A stretch of 64,000 nucleotides of DNA from Druceiella hillmani (taxonomy: Eukaryota > Arthropoda > Insecta > Lepidoptera > Hepialidae), in assembly GCA_039881145.1 (NCBI GenBank), contig JAYKKI010000003.1, forward strand, positions 6,562,501 through 6,626,500, in the 5' to 3' direction. The notes below the pieces were generated by a model. That model searched no databases. It had not been told where the DNA came from and worked only from the letters and a program-made list of their open reading frames with translations. A program made the position numbers and the translations under genes. Positions 10,300 to 22,730 of the stretch are shown here, piece by piece (position 1 is the first letter of the stretch; each line of letters starts with the position of its first letter).

Positions 10300-13200
10300 T
10301 TGATTAATAAAATTTGCGGAGCAGTTACAAGAGATACATTTAAATGTCCACAAAATGTCACTTCAAAACTATTTTTAAGTCATGATTGTGGATTAATGGA
10401 TTTAGAGTGCAGGTTTTGCAATGCGAAACATTTTGAATCTGAAGTGACTTTAGGCGACAGAACTGCATTCACTTTTTGTTGTCATAAAGGTAAAGCAATA
10501 TTACCACCATTAAGTCAAAATAAATATTTCAAATCATTGTATGATGGACTTACTTCTAATGAACCTTTAACAAAAAATAAGTCGAAAAATTATTTTGAAA
10601 ATATTCGGAAATATAATTCATGTTTTGCTATGGTTAGCTCAGAAGCCAAAGTTTCCGAGGCAGTTACAAGTGGAGTATATCATTTCAAATTACATGATGT
10701 TTTTTACAACAGATCAGGTCCAATGACTGCTGAATATGGTTGCTCACCATGTTATGCGCAATTATATTTTTATGATGTTGACACTGCCATCAATTATAGA
10801 TTACAAGAACGTTTTAATCAAACATGTAACAAAACCATAATGCGAGAAATTTCTCTCCAATTAGAACGCAGTAATCCTTTTGTGCGGTCATTCATTGCAA
10901 TGAAAGATCATTGTCAGAGAGTCGAAAATCAAAATAAAGATATTTGTATGCTCATTAAAGTAAACCATGATTTGGATCTACGCCGCTTCAATGATGCAGT
11001 TCAAACTGATGTAGCCGTAATATTTAGTACAGTTGATGGTGAGCCACCTTTTGAACGAAATATGATTTCTTTTTCAAAAGTTAATGGTGTAATTAAAAAT
11101 ATCTCAGTTCTGGATTCATATTTAGATCCTTTAGCGTACCCACTACTTTTTCCTAACGGTAATACAGGGTGGCATGTCAATATTGCACATAATGCACCAA
11201 CTACATCTAATTCAAGAGCACCCAGAAATAAATTAGCCATGCTTCAGTATGCAGCCTATCGACTTGCAATTAGAGATGATTTCAGCATGTTACACCATTT
11301 GCAAAAATTGTTTCTGCAGTGGATTGTTGATATGCGTGTGAGAATAGAGGGCTCACGATTACCGTTCATTCGACAAAATCAAACAATTCTTAGGTCTGAA
11401 ATTTACAACAATTTAACAGACTACTTAGAATTGAACATGAATGCCAGGAATGTTGGTCGTAGAGTAATTTTACCATCTTCATTCAATGGATCTCCAAGAA
11501 ATATGTATCAGAATTATTTATATGCAATGTCAATTGTACAACATTTCGGAAAACCGTCTTTATTTATTACAATGACTTGCAATCCAAGATGGCCAGAAAT
11601 AGTTAACAACATTGGTGTAGGTGAAGCTGCCAATTTTAGATCTGATATTATTGTGCATGTATTCAAGTCAAAGTTGAAAGCATTCATAGAGTGCCTTATA
11701 CAAAATAACATCTTTGGTAAAGTTGAAGCACTCATTTATACAATTGAATTTCAAAAAAGAGGATTGCCTCATGCTTTAAATGAGCAAGATAAAATTATTA
11801 ATGCTATAGATATTGATAAAGTTGTATCTGCGGAGATTCCTCACATTGAAACACATCCAACATTATATAAATATGTTGTAAAACATTTGATGCATGGTCC
11901 GTGCGGAGTACTTAATCCTAATTCTGTATGTATGAGAGATGGAAAATGTATAAAAGAGTATCCAAAACGATTTAATGAAACTATAAGTGAATCGTTAAAT
12001 GGATATCCATTATACAGAAGATGTGATAATGGTATTAATGCAGAAGTTCGTGGTAGTTGCCTTGACAATCGGTATGTTGTACCATACAATCCATATTTAC
12101 TTGCTAAATTTAATTGCCATATAAATGTTGAAGTATGTACTACAGTCAAAAGTGTCAAATACATTTATAAATATGCGTATAAAGGCTATGACAGTGACAG
12201 TCGTTATGTTGGATCAACAGAAGCTATATGGCGCATCTATGAATTACCAATGTATTTTCAGTCACATACTATAATCAGACTTGATATTCATTTCCCGCGT
12301 CGACAGAATGTATACTTCCGAGAAGGGCAAGAACGTCAAGTAATTGATAATGAAAGACAAACAAAATTATTAGCATTTTTTGAGTTGAATCGATCAGATT
12401 CATCAGCACGAGAGTATAAATATACTGAAATTCCTATGCATTATGTGTGGGAAGATTCCCGAAATAAATGGAAGAAATAATGGAGGTGATAAAATCATTA
12501 CAAGGATATATGTAGTGTCACCAAAAGATATCGAACTTTTTCACTTACGATTGCTTTTATTACACGTCTGTGGTCCGAAATCTTTCGAGGATGTTAGAAG
12601 ATACAATGAATGTTTATACCCTTCTTTTGTTGAAGCGTGCCATGCTCGCGAAATAGCTTCAAATGATAATGAATGGCGGGAAAGTTTAAGTGAATCAAAA
12701 GAATTACATTCACCAAAACAAATGCGGAATTTATTTGGTTACATTTGTGCGATAAATGTGCCAGCCAATGCATTAGCGTTAAGGAATGAATTTAAAGTAT
12801 ATCTTAGTTAAGATTTTTAAGTATCCTTTAATAGAGCTCTATTAGAAATTGATGATATTTTGAATGTTCATAATTTGTCCTGTCAAATTCTTGGTTTACC
12901 AGTTCCCACATACTCGCAGAGAATAGAAGAAGAAAATACTATTGATATAATAGAACAAGAGATGCTGTTTTGTGAGTATTATGAAAGTGCAAATATTGAA
13001 CAGCGTAATCTCATTGATTAAGTTATTCGTGACATTTTGTATCATGATACTGGATCCAATGTTTTTTGTTTAACCGCTCACGCTGGTTGTGGCAAAACAT
13101 TCACTCAAACAGCATTAATTCATAAATTAAATTCGCTTAATCTTCGTTGTATTCCAACTGCGTTCACTGGCATAGCTTCAACTTTATTACTTGGAGGTAA

Positions 13201-14387
13201 GACTTTACACAATGTGTTTAAATTGCCTATACCCATTTTAGAAAATTCTGTAACAAATATCACTGCAAATAGTAGCTACGGTAGTTTCATAAATTCATCA
13301 CCATTGATAATTATTGATGTAGTTTCTATGTGTCCTTTGCAAGCGTTGAAAATCATAGATAGATTATTGCGTGATCTATGTGATGAAAAATATAAACATA
13401 GAGTGTTTGGAGGAAAAACTATACTTCTGTGCGGTGATTTTCGGCAAATCTTACCAGTAATCCCACATGGATCACGTGGAAATTGTGTTACATTTAAAAT
13501 TGTGTTACAAGTTGGCATGAATTTCTTAATTTTCATAAAGTTACATTTACTCGAAATATGAGAGCTTTACCAAATGAAATAGAATTTGTAGAATTCTTGA
13601 AAAAAATTGGTAATAATGAGGCCCCACAATTCCCTCAGTTTGGTAAAAATGTTATTGAAATACCTCATCAATTAATAGGAGATAAAATCAATATTATTGA
13701 TGAGGTGTATGGAAATATTTCCCATAACATACTCTCAGAAAATATATTGAACTCTGTTATTTTAGCACCTACAAATGACGATTGTACTTTGATTAATACT
13801 GATATACTTAATCAAATTCCTGGTGAACAGCGAACATATCATGGCTATGATAAAATAATTTGTGATAATGACAATGACATCAATAACTATCCGGTAGAGT
13901 TTTTAAATTCTTTGTCTATTAGTGGTTTACCACCGCATAAGTTAGTATTGAATGTTAATTGCTTTTTTTGATCAGAAATTTAAATACTAAGGGCGCATTA
14001 GTCAATGGAATAAGATGGATCGAAATTCAATAGATTGCGAAGTTCTAACTGGGACTGCACGCAGTAAGAGAATTTTGATTCCACGTACAAATTTAACGTA
14101 CTCTGGAACTATTTTACCGTTTAACTTTCAAAGAACACAATTTCCTATAATACCTGCATTTGCGATGACAATAAATAAGTCTCAAGGACAAAACATTCTA
14201 AAAGGTTGGAATTTTATTGAATCGGCCAGTTTTCACACATGGGCAATTGTATGTCGCAGCAAGTAGAGTCCGTTCATTCGATGATCTAAGGTTTTATATT
14301 TCCGAATGTAACGGTCAAGGACGTTTAGCAAACGATGAAAGAGTTTTTACAAAAAACATTGTTTTCAGAGAAGTTTTATATCGTTAA
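10300..14387 (+). pseudogene. Helitron Rep/helicase gene, degenerate
   Basis: The first open part (10300-12480, 726 aa) has the N-terminal 'LECRFCNAKHF' motif, a helitron-like N domain and the Rep domain. The usual 'QKRGLPHAH' HUH motif reads 'QKRGLPHALNEQDK' (near residue 490), so about five residues with the second His are deleted. The Tyr motif region 'YIYKYAYKG' remains. A frameshift near 12476 leads to 'GGDKIITRIYVVSPKDIE', and a TAA at 13019-13021 interrupts the linker. The helicase follows: Walker A 'AGCGKTF', Walker B 'IIDVVSM' (usual Glu replaced by Val), 'GDFRQILPVI'. Frames shift again near 13510, near 13971 and near 14235. The last part has 'AFAMTINKSQGQ' and 'GQLYVAASRVRSFDDL', ending at 14387. 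It would normally nick and unwind DNA for rolling-circle transposition; this copy cannot. Confidence 0.9.
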
Positions 14388-14689
14388 TTATATTATCGCA
14401 ATATGCTATAAAAATGCTATTCAATGGAGAGCATTTTTTACCGCATAATTTTTTTATTTCGCATCATCTTACAGCCTGTTCTGTTTCAATAATTTTTTTT
14501 AAAATAGGTATTCTTTATTTTTCTCCTTTGTGAATTCCATATAATTAATTTTTTTTAAATAGGAAAATAACAGCGTTGGCGAAATCTGTAGTTATAGTAG
14601 TATATAGTCTTTGACAATAGAACCTTAATAATGTTTGAGCTTTATAATTTAAGAATTTATATTAAATAATTTATAATTTAAATTTATAA

Positions 14690-14721
14690 TGGTCGAATTT
14701 CGACCACTGGACGACCACTAG
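14690..14721 (+). other. Helitron 3' terminal hairpin and CTAG end
   Basis: TGGTCGAA-T-TTCGACCA forms an 8-bp perfect stem. It is followed by 11 nt and CTAG, then host T. Confidence 0.9.
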
Positions 14722-16689
14722 TTCATATTATTATTTCATTACCAAAAATATCGGTATGGGTATTTCGTATTGGTTTGGCTGCAAAAAAGAAATAAAAACC
14801 TATGGTTATAAATAATAAGAATATAATTTGGTAATGTTCATCTTGATTTACTTTAATTAATTAACTGAAACCGTCTTCTGTCCCAATTGTTGTAACCGAT
14901 AAATCATGGGAGTGAATTTTTCTCCTCTCATATTGATTGCTTTCAACGACAAAAATCGCAAAATCTCGCTACTACAATTTATACATGACATCAAAATAAT
15001 AATTTTCACGTCACAAGCTAATTGCAACGAATATTTTGTAATAAAAAAATAATTTCGGTAATTCATTTTCTCAGAGTATTTCATAGCCGATGACAAAACT
15101 TTGTCACAAAAAAACTTTGTCTTTGGCTCATCTTCCAGAATGGTTCAATGGAGTGGCAACCAAGCTTCCAACTCATCTAAGTTCACTTCTCAACATCCAT
15201 GTTTTACGCTACTTTAGTCATATAATATTTTAATTGTGATGTCTTTGAAGTGTAATATCTTTAACGAGAGCAGTCATTTTAGTTTCGTATAATTTATGAT
15301 TTATGTAAATCGTATAATATGTTTTCTCTTTGATCATTTGCTCAAGTTGTGAATAGAAAGGGATTCCGAATCGTCATTGTGATTATACTCAGTACTGTAT
15401 AGAATAATAAAGAAAACTGAGCCGCAAAATTGAGATCCTTTCCATACTACAACAGAACATTTTTTGCTTATTTTCGTTTTATTACTACATTTAGCACTTT
15501 AACTAACATTCAGTCCTTATTTTCTGTCAGTCTTTTGTTCAAGTTTTCCACAATTATTTAACACTATATTTAAATTAAAAAAATCATAAGAGTTAAACTA
15601 AAACAAACAATTATTTTAAACATGAAGGTGATGATATACAAAATTTCGAAACACAGCACAGCAAATATGTTACAAATGAATGGCAGAAGTAAACAAAAGC
15701 ATTCCCATAGATTATCTGCCGCACTCGGATTCACCGGTTGATTTGTGTCTGGGGATCTTCGTATCACATCGGATAGAGTCAAACTCTATCCATATTATAC
15801 TTTTTACAAATTTGAGTACTAATCTATGCATTTAAACTTGTTTCCCGTTTGCTGTTATTTTAAGAACTAATTGAATTTATTGATATCAATTGCTTCCTAA
15901 CAAAAACTGAATAAAACGCAAATCTTATAATGATTCTGAAATAATTAATCTAAGAAAAAAATAAGTTTTGTGAGACAATATTTTTTATTTTACGAAAAAA
16001 AAAAATTATAGGGCATAGATTAAACTGATCGCTCATATCTATGGGAAACAAATGATTGCTAATTTGAAGATACATTTCTAGTAATACTTTAATTAATCTA
16101 AGAAGATAAGAAGCGCTTGGAACAAATTAAAGAATTATGTGCAGAGACAAAACTTTATACTGGTTACACATTTGAGACACTGCCTAATGTAAAAACAGTA
16201 AAATATGAATATATAACCTACCTCGTATGTCATTTGTATTACATCCGTTAATAGAAATATTTCGTAATTTGTTATTTTGTTTTTTATAGTGGTTCTTATT
16301 AAAAAAAACCTAGTAATAAATATTGCCAAAAAAACTATAATTGAAAGAAGGGATAAAAAATATTTTGGTTTTGAAGGGATATGAAGAAATTACCCTATTT
16401 CTATATCAAATTACTAAAAATATATTAAATTTAAAGTGGATTTTTAGTACGTGTATCATATTTTGAACGTACAAAAAGATGGTGGAGAAAAAACTCATCA
16501 AATTTCTTCGTAAAATATTGAAACATATATTTTACGTAATTATTTTTGTGCACAAATATTAGGGAAGATATTTTATATATAATATAAAACATTTGCATTA
16601 AACATATTATATTACAAACATAAATTAGAATTAAGAATTATTTTTCCATCAGAATAAAATTTGGTCTTTTGGTACCAATATTCAATGAG
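14722..16689. other. Intergenic DNA between the Helitron and lectin copy 2
   Basis: AT-rich. A 70-codon minus-strand reading frame (15570-15782) contains a hydrophobic stretch, but no splice sites or known domain support it. No gene called. Confidence 0.4.
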
Positions 16690-16873
16690 CTAGCCTTCAC
16701 GATGAATCGATAATCCTGAGTCATCCTCATGTTCGCAAATGAAGTATGATTTTAAATCACATTTGACGTTGTCCAATTTTCCATCAAAGGACATAGCGCC
16801 GCATGTTTCTTCTCCTATGTAATATTTTTGGCCAATGCCCAAACGTTGAAGCCAGCTTCTGTTAAGGTCGTAC
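16690..16873 (-). pseudogene. Lectin copy 2 exon E, 1-bp deletion
   Basis: Starts after CTTCCAG. A 1-bp deletion after 'FNVW' gives a TAG in the true frame. The frame that resumes reads 'GEETCGAMSFDGKLDNVKC' and 'SYFICEHEDD', ending in TAG at 16690-16692. Confidence 0.8.
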
Positions 16874-17579
16874 CTGGAAGACGAATTAAACATAAAACTT
16901 TAAAAAAAATATATATATAATGCTGTAAATTTTATTGATCCTTTTTTCAAGTCATTAACTCCCAATACATAAATGTTTTTCTTCTGCAAATATCACGTAT
17001 TAATTCTAAATGAATTAAAAAAATACATATATAACAAAAACATTATGTATTAATATTAGTCCTTTGTAATTTTTATAACAGAAATTAATTTGTAAAATTA
17101 ATGGTTTTCATCTAAGGTAACAAAAATAATTTTACGAAATATCTCCTTACATATTTTTCAAATGTAAAAAAATTACTTCGGTATTTTAGAATATCAAATT
17201 TTGTACTGTTTGTTTCGAAACTTTTTCGTATAGACAATCATTTATGAAATAAAGTCAGTCAAGTGTAACAAAGTTCATCGTGCATTAAAATAGATTATTA
17301 CCAGTCTAGTATACTTAATTTTATGTAACTTTTTTAATACCAATCTTCTCTTGTGTATTTTGATTTATGATGAGTAGGAAAATATTCAAAAAATATGTTA
17401 CGCAAAATTTTGACAGTAGTTTCAATAAAAGTGAACGTAATGCTACAAAGCAGGTTGTTATTTATTTTGTAGTACCCACGGCTACACCACGCATGCATAC
17501 ACGCACGCACGCGCAGATATACTGCTAGGTACAGGGATTTCTTATTTGGAATTAAGGTATAATGTATTTTAATCGTTAC
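16874..17579 (-). other. Intron D/E of lectin copy 2
   Basis: AT-rich, with a short CA/CG-rich simple stretch at 17488-17516. No other feature. Confidence 0.5.
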
Positions 17580-17828
17580 CTTGAATAGTATTAAATTCAC
17601 CTTCCTTATATCTGTCGTGAAAACCCAGGTGAATCACGCCACTTCCCGTATTGACCTTTCCAGTAGATTCAGGTTTATATAGTTCTGCAAGTGCTTTTGA
17701 CTCTTCCTCATTATTAAGGATGGCTAAGTAAGATTGTTCTGCTACACAAATACCATAAGCTTCGCCCCAAATCTTTGGTTTCAAGTGCAATTTATAGCAA
17801 TGTTCCATTCCAGGAAGTCGACGATAAT
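17580..17828 (-). CDS. Lectin copy 2 exon D, open
   Basis: 249 nt with acceptor TTTTAATAG and donor CAAG|GTAACG. Encodes 'GMEHCYKLHLKPKIW', 'CVAEQSYLAILN' and 'VIHLGFHDRYKEGEF'. No lesion, although the gene as a whole is dead. Confidence 0.8.
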
Positions 17829-18848
17829 CTATTAAAATAATCACCATTTTTAAATGTAACAGGCAGAATTAGGATAAATGTAAACAATTTTTTTTTCAAC
17901 CAAAGTGAAATTTGGGTGAGTAAGAATAGCAGAGAGAAATGAACAACAAATTTCATTTAAATTAAAAAATCATTAAAATAAAAAATTGTTTTAAAATCCG
18001 TTGGTACTGGAACTAGGTATATAACTTGATTAAATTTTTCCATCCGTAGTTTATCAGGATGTGGTGCAGAGATTTATGGCTTCTGCAACTCACAACCTAT
18101 AATGCTGAAAGTATCCACGTGGAATATTTTAGTAAACGAAATTTTTACATTTGGAAATATATGAATGTAAACGAATATTATTGATTCCGTTTACTCTGCT
18201 ATATTCAAGCACAATGAAATTGACTTTCATATATACATAATTTAAAAATATATAAATACAGGCATAATAAAAAAATGGTAATTTTACATAGAAGAGGTTA
18301 CCATTTCCCGCAAGGAATATCCGAAAAAAATTAATCAATTTTAATTATAAATGCTTTTTTCAAACGTACGATAACGATCAATTACAATATAATAGTTGAA
18401 GGTTTAAGCGGTTTTTCTTCCTTATATGGGCCCCTGAGATCGATACTTCGTATTTCGACTTTTCTTTGTAAAATACTATTATTTTTATTAATTGAACGCA
18501 AAACATTTTGATAGCCACAAGCATATGTCTTTCGCAAATCCGTTCAAATCCATGCTTATGCAGATGTTATAAATATTTAAAATATCATATTTTTATAACA
18601 GCCCTTATTATGCTAAAAATTTTCAATTAATATTTATCATCAGTCCTGTGTTCGAAATAAAGAAATGAAAAAATTTAATGTATAAAATTAGTGTCCCATT
18701 AAGAAAAAAATTGCAAAAATTGAAAATCATGTTCAATATACATTTTTAATACATTATTTTCAAATTTACCAATATTTTAAATAACCAATATTATAATGAA
18801 CTACCTTTACGTTAAAAACAACCCCATAGTGAATATTATTGAAAATAC
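17829..18848 (-). other. Intron C/D of lectin copy 2
   Basis: About 1.0 kb and free of recognisable inserts, so it serves as the empty reference for the 4.6-kb intron C/D of copy 3. The part near 18000-18060 ('ttggtactggaact..tttttcc') matches 39450-39480. Confidence 0.55.
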
Positions 18849-19043
18849 CTTGATCTGGTACCTGAAAGTCATCATTCCACTTCACAGTGTCCTGCTTTTT
18901 TTCACATATGAAAGGGTATTTTGATTCAAAATTTACGTCATTAAGTAGACCAGTGCGGAGCATTGTCACACAATCCTCATTGTTACTTGAGTCATTCGGT
19001 TTGTTTGGACTCCAACCGTGGTATAAATCTTCTATAGGAGTGC
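18849..19043 (-). pseudogene. Lectin copy 2 exon C, two cysteines lost
   Basis: 195 nt and open, starting 'GTPIEDLYHGW', donor CAAG|GTATTT. The Cys of 'NVNC' and the linker Cys are Phe, and the EPN position is KPN. Open but eroding. Confidence 0.8.
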
Positions 19044-20439
19044 CTGACAGAAAGTTACATATATTTATGTTTTTTCTAAACAAAAAATATTTTTGTTTTT
19101 CCATGCAGCAAAGTAACATTAATTGCAGTGATATGAAAGACATTTTTTAATCTACACGACGATTGCGTCCATTTTTTTTTCAAGCTGGTATTAATTGTCT
19201 ATATAATTTTAAGACTAACTTATAACAGTTAGAAAACTTTCAATCGAGTTGTTAAATGTATATATTTAAGAGCAATATGGAGAAGCTACGATCTAGTGAA
19301 TATACAAAAAGCAAACAGAGCGATTATTTTATAAGCGCAGCATTATATATATATAGCATATTGATTATAATATAATATATTTTAACGTATATATTGGAAA
19401 ATACATCAATAGTACTTTGGGGTAAATACTATCAACTAAGCTTTCTATGTGAAACCTTTTGTGATTAATTTCTGAAATATTTAATTCAAGATAGAAATTT
19501 GAAATTATAACACTTATAGAAAAAAACTTTTTAAACCCGAATTCAACATTTTTTCATGACATTATTGTTCGAGCAACTTTGTCAATCCAAACACATAAAT
19601 TAGATAAAAAAATAGGTATACAGTAGGAATGGTGTTAGAGAGATTGATACTAATTATTATATCAAAATATCTACCCTCGAAAGTAATGAAAGCAACTTCG
19701 CGATAAATCACGACATTAAATGTTATTGTACCATAAGCAACTTCAACAAGTTACACACCTCTTTTAGATCAAGAAAATCTAGTGAAAAATCATTTCAATG
19801 TTAATTGTTTTTATTTCCTCATCCACTGTCTTATTTTTTTGTTACCACCAATTCACTTTTTAAATCTAAGTGTAAAAACATTTCGTTTCATATGTATTCT
19901 GCCTTTTGTCAAGTATGCATATTTAGACAAAAAAATGTTTCCCACCAAGTTACGAAATTTCACGTAACGGTTAATAATTTTTTTTTAATTTTTCAGATGT
20001 TGGAGTTGATTTTCCATATTCTCCAAATGTTAGTTAATTTTCCAAATTACACTTAAATCAGTGCAATAATTGTCAGGCAATTAATTATACAGATATGCTA
20101 ATGGATGAAATTTAAATTTTTGTGAAAGTATATTTATTTTAAATGGAATCTTCATATTTAACATTATTTGAAATATAATGTCTGTAGTTATAACGGTAAA
20201 TTCAACTGCAAAAACTGGTGCAATATTTACAATTCTATACTGAGGTATAAAACGGGGATTTAATAAAGTTCGGTGACAAAACTTTCTACTGAAAAATTAT
20301 CTCATAAAATTATTCTTTCATTCTCTTAAATATTCATTAATAAAGTTTCACTTAATACTTATATTTGACTATGCAATAATGTAAACTTAAAACCTAGAAA
20401 AAAGTTTACCCGATCTGTATAATACACTCAATCACATAC
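19044..20439 (-). other. Intron B/C of lectin copy 2
   Basis: AT-rich and similar in places to intron B/C of copy 1 (19810-20100 against 3180-4110). No coding signal. Confidence 0.5.
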
Positions 20440-20695
20440 CATCTAAGGCTGTGAATAAACCTTTTGAGAACGCCTGTACTCCTATAAACATGTCCCCAAA
20501 AGAACCTAGATTCTCTTCCAATATTTTCTTATAAATCTCAGCTTCACCCACCGTTTTTGGTACAGCAAGGGTCGCACCTTCCAGAATGCAATATTTCCGA
20601 GCTTCATTCCAAGATTTAGGATTTTTATTTAATTTCTAGAATGTTCCCACCTCATTATATAATTTATAATCCCTTCGATAGGAAACGTTTAGTGT
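20440..20695 (-). pseudogene. Lectin copy 2 exon B, broken
   Basis: Acceptor TTTCAG and donor GATG|GTATGT are both present. One extra base near the 5' end (256 vs 255 nt) and TAT to TAG in 'TFYK' break it. Downstream 'KSWNEARKYC'-like and 'FSKGLFTALDG' segments remain. Confidence 0.85.
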
Positions 20696-22506
20696 CTGAA
20701 ATAAAGATAGCATATCAATAATCTTAATAATTTCTTATACTTTCCTAAATATTAAATAAAATGTTTGTACTGGCTATGTTTGTTTGTACTGGCTAAGACT
20801 TTGCGTGTAATTAGGAAAAAAAAAGTTTTCTCTTCTATCTCGCTCCCAGATATATACTATTACCATACCAAATTTCATGCTAATCCATCCAGTAAATTTT
20901 GCGTGATACCCGCTCAAATTAACACACAGATAGGATAGGATAATATTTTCAATATACAGAATTCATCCGGTGTAATTTTATTATATGTACAGATTTATCA
21001 TTCTATGTCACATTTGAATGTTGACAATACATTTTTTTTTTCATTTTTATTCATGATCGATCGTGAAACAATTAATACGTTGGTGAAAAGAGTGAATAAA
21101 GAATAATTTTAATTCCAGCAATACTTACGATAATGCCCAAGCGGTGATGAGATTAGTTCTTAACTAACTAGTAGTGCTTTAAAGAGAATTCTTTAGTAAT
21201 TTATTAAATAGTAGCTAAATATAAGTTTTGCAAACAGTATGATAAGCTTCATTTTTCGTCTACACGACAAATTGTGGTGAATTAATTTAAAGCATCGTAA
21301 TAGCGATACTTATTTTAACTCATCGTATCTTGTATATGCATGTGCCTTATATCTAAGGTATACAACTTCTACGTGTATTCAAAGTAAGCGATATCATCAT
21401 GTTTTATACATATGAACAATTCTTAAAATTTTGAATAAAATATCAAATGATAATTTTACATAATATTACAGATACGTTAATCATTCAGTAGTTAAATTAG
21501 AAATATTAAACACTTAAGTTTATTATTTATTTATTAGAAAAAAAGTGGTTTTGTCATAAATTTTTAAATACACATCATAAACAGGGATCTTGGAGACTTT
21601 CCGTGAATAATTTTCTCATATTATCAATTAATAATGCCAAATTTTCTTTAAGACTAATATAACCCGGCGTGACTTTATGTTGCAACGTTAAAATTAAGCG
21701 ATACGTATAAACCGTTAACTATAATTAACACTAAGTATATTTATATACATGTGATCAATATTGATTAAACAATATTTTTTAAAAAAGTTCGGAAATATTT
21801 GTAAGTACATATACATCATGATGCATTCGGCAAAATTATTTAAAGCTCAAGGGAATATAATATTATTGAATATTTTAATAATTTATTTTATTGAACACGT
21901 TATTGCCTGTGTTTGAATTATCTTAGGTAGTAATTACTCTGTATATACAAATTAAATTAAAAATTATACCTTTTTGCCATCATATAATTTAGAAATGTAT
22001 TACAGGAAGTATTTTGACTAATTTGTTATAACTAACTAATTTGGTATTGAGTACTACGGTTCCGAATCAGTAAATATTTTAAGTAAAAAGTCGCGAAATA
22101 AAAATGGAATGCATTATTTATTTGTCTCTACACTTTCTTTTGTTTGTATTACTCCGAGTCTTCGAGTCGTTGAACTTATCAACGAAGACTTGTTCAAATC
22201 GTTCCGCTTTATAAAGTAACTAATTTGTTATTGAGTACATCTGAATGTAACTGTATTATTTAATATATTCTCAAACTTATAATGTATATAAAACATAATG
22301 TGTCATTATCTTATGATTATTTCATCAATACACAATAATCATCAAACGGAAAAAAAGTTCTAATCATAATTAATTTCAAATTTCATTGCATAAATATGAC
22401 GCGTCGATTAATTAGGGAAAAAACAGTATAAACACCCATTTAAAATCATTGACGTTTGTAAATAACGTTAACGGAATACGTTAATATAAAAAAAATATGC
22501 ACTTAC
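20696..22506 (-). other. Intron A/B of lectin copy 2
   Basis: Contains a repeat relic at about 20830-20960 and a block shared with copy 1 at 21250-21370. A short phrase 'aactaatttggtattgagta' recurs near 22034 and 22218. Confidence 0.5.
20830..20960 (+). repeat. Retroposon 3'-tail-like relic
   Basis: 'accaaatttcatgctaatcc' then 'ttgcgtgatacccg' and 'cacacagataggataggat' resemble the 3' part of SINE/LINE repeats frequent in insects (phrase of the type TTTCAT..AATC..GCGTGA..CAGACAGA). Recognised by phrase only. Confidence 0.4.
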
Positions 22507-22570
22507 TTCCATTTATGTAACAATCACTTATTAAATATGTTAAGACGATTAACAAATTAGATTTTAACAT
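22507..22570 (-). CDS. Lectin copy 2 exon A (signal peptide)
   Basis: The ATG at 22570 starts 'MLKSNLLIVLTYLISDCYI', a Lys near the start then a hydrophobic core: a good secretion signal. Ends phase 1 at GGAA|GTAAGT, which joins the phase of exon B. Homologous to exon A of copy 3. Confidence 0.75.
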
Positions 22571-22730
22571 TTTATTGATAATAAATAAATAAACAATTGT
22601 TCTAAATATCTGAGACGTGCTCAAATAGTACGCGTGGCGAATTCCAATGTACAACTGAGACAAGCAATGATCGTCAAAATATCCGATAGGAGCCTCATAT
22701 ATGTATGCATACACAAAAACGTTTGTGTCT
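22571..22730 (-). promoter_or_regulatory. Upstream block shared by lectin copies 2 and 3
   Basis: On the minus strand TCTCAGTTGT (22651-22660) is followed by GCCACGC (22632-22638). The same order occurs upstream of copy 3 (47287-47296 and 47274-47280). TCAGT matches the arthropod initiator, so this may be the transcription start, some 80-90 nt before the ATG. Inferred from conservation only. Confidence 0.5.

Larger units (their letters stand above)
9175..14721 (+). mobile_element. Helitron with both termini and a decayed Rep/helicase gene
   Basis: The 5' end is TCTATATATTAATACG directly after an A. The 3' end is a perfect 8-bp-stem hairpin (14690-14706), 11 nt of spacer, then CTAG (14718-14721) followed by T. 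This is the Helitron rule: insertion between A and T, TC start, hairpin plus CTRR end, no target duplication. The first 1.1 kb holds three tandem copies of the 5' end. The gene at 10300-14387 encodes the Rep/helicase but is broken. It lies between lectin copies 1 and 2. Similar 5' ends occur in several insect Helitrons as I recall them; I give no family name. Confidence 0.9.
16690..22570 (-). pseudogene. Two-CTLD lectin (immulectin-like), copy 2, pseudogene
   Basis: Five exons on the minus strand: A 22507-22570 (signal peptide), B 20440-20695, C 18849-19043, D 17580-17828, E 16690-16873, with canonical GT-AG introns in phase 1. Lesions: exon B is 256 rather than 255 nt, the +1 near its 5' end bringing a TAA within about ten codons. 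In its original frame the 'TFYK' Tyr codon is TAG. Exon E is 184 rather than 185 nt (-1), so 'WNIGQPDN' of copy 3 is scrambled before 'GEETCGAMS' resumes. In exon C two cysteines are Phe ('NDVNFESK', 'NDDFQV') and the sugar motif is KPN. Exons A and D are intact. The gene would give only a peptide of about 31 residues. The promoter block is still shared with copy 3. Confidence 0.85.

Noticed and set aside
11001..12164. Antisense open frames within the Helitron gene
   Set aside because: They are shadows of the 726-codon sense frame.
15570..15782. Possible signal-peptide exon of lectin copy 1 ('MFKIIVCFSLTLMIFLI')
   Set aside because: It begins like exon A of copy 3, but it ends in a stop without a GGAA|GTAAGT donor and lacks the upstream block shared by copies 2 and 3.
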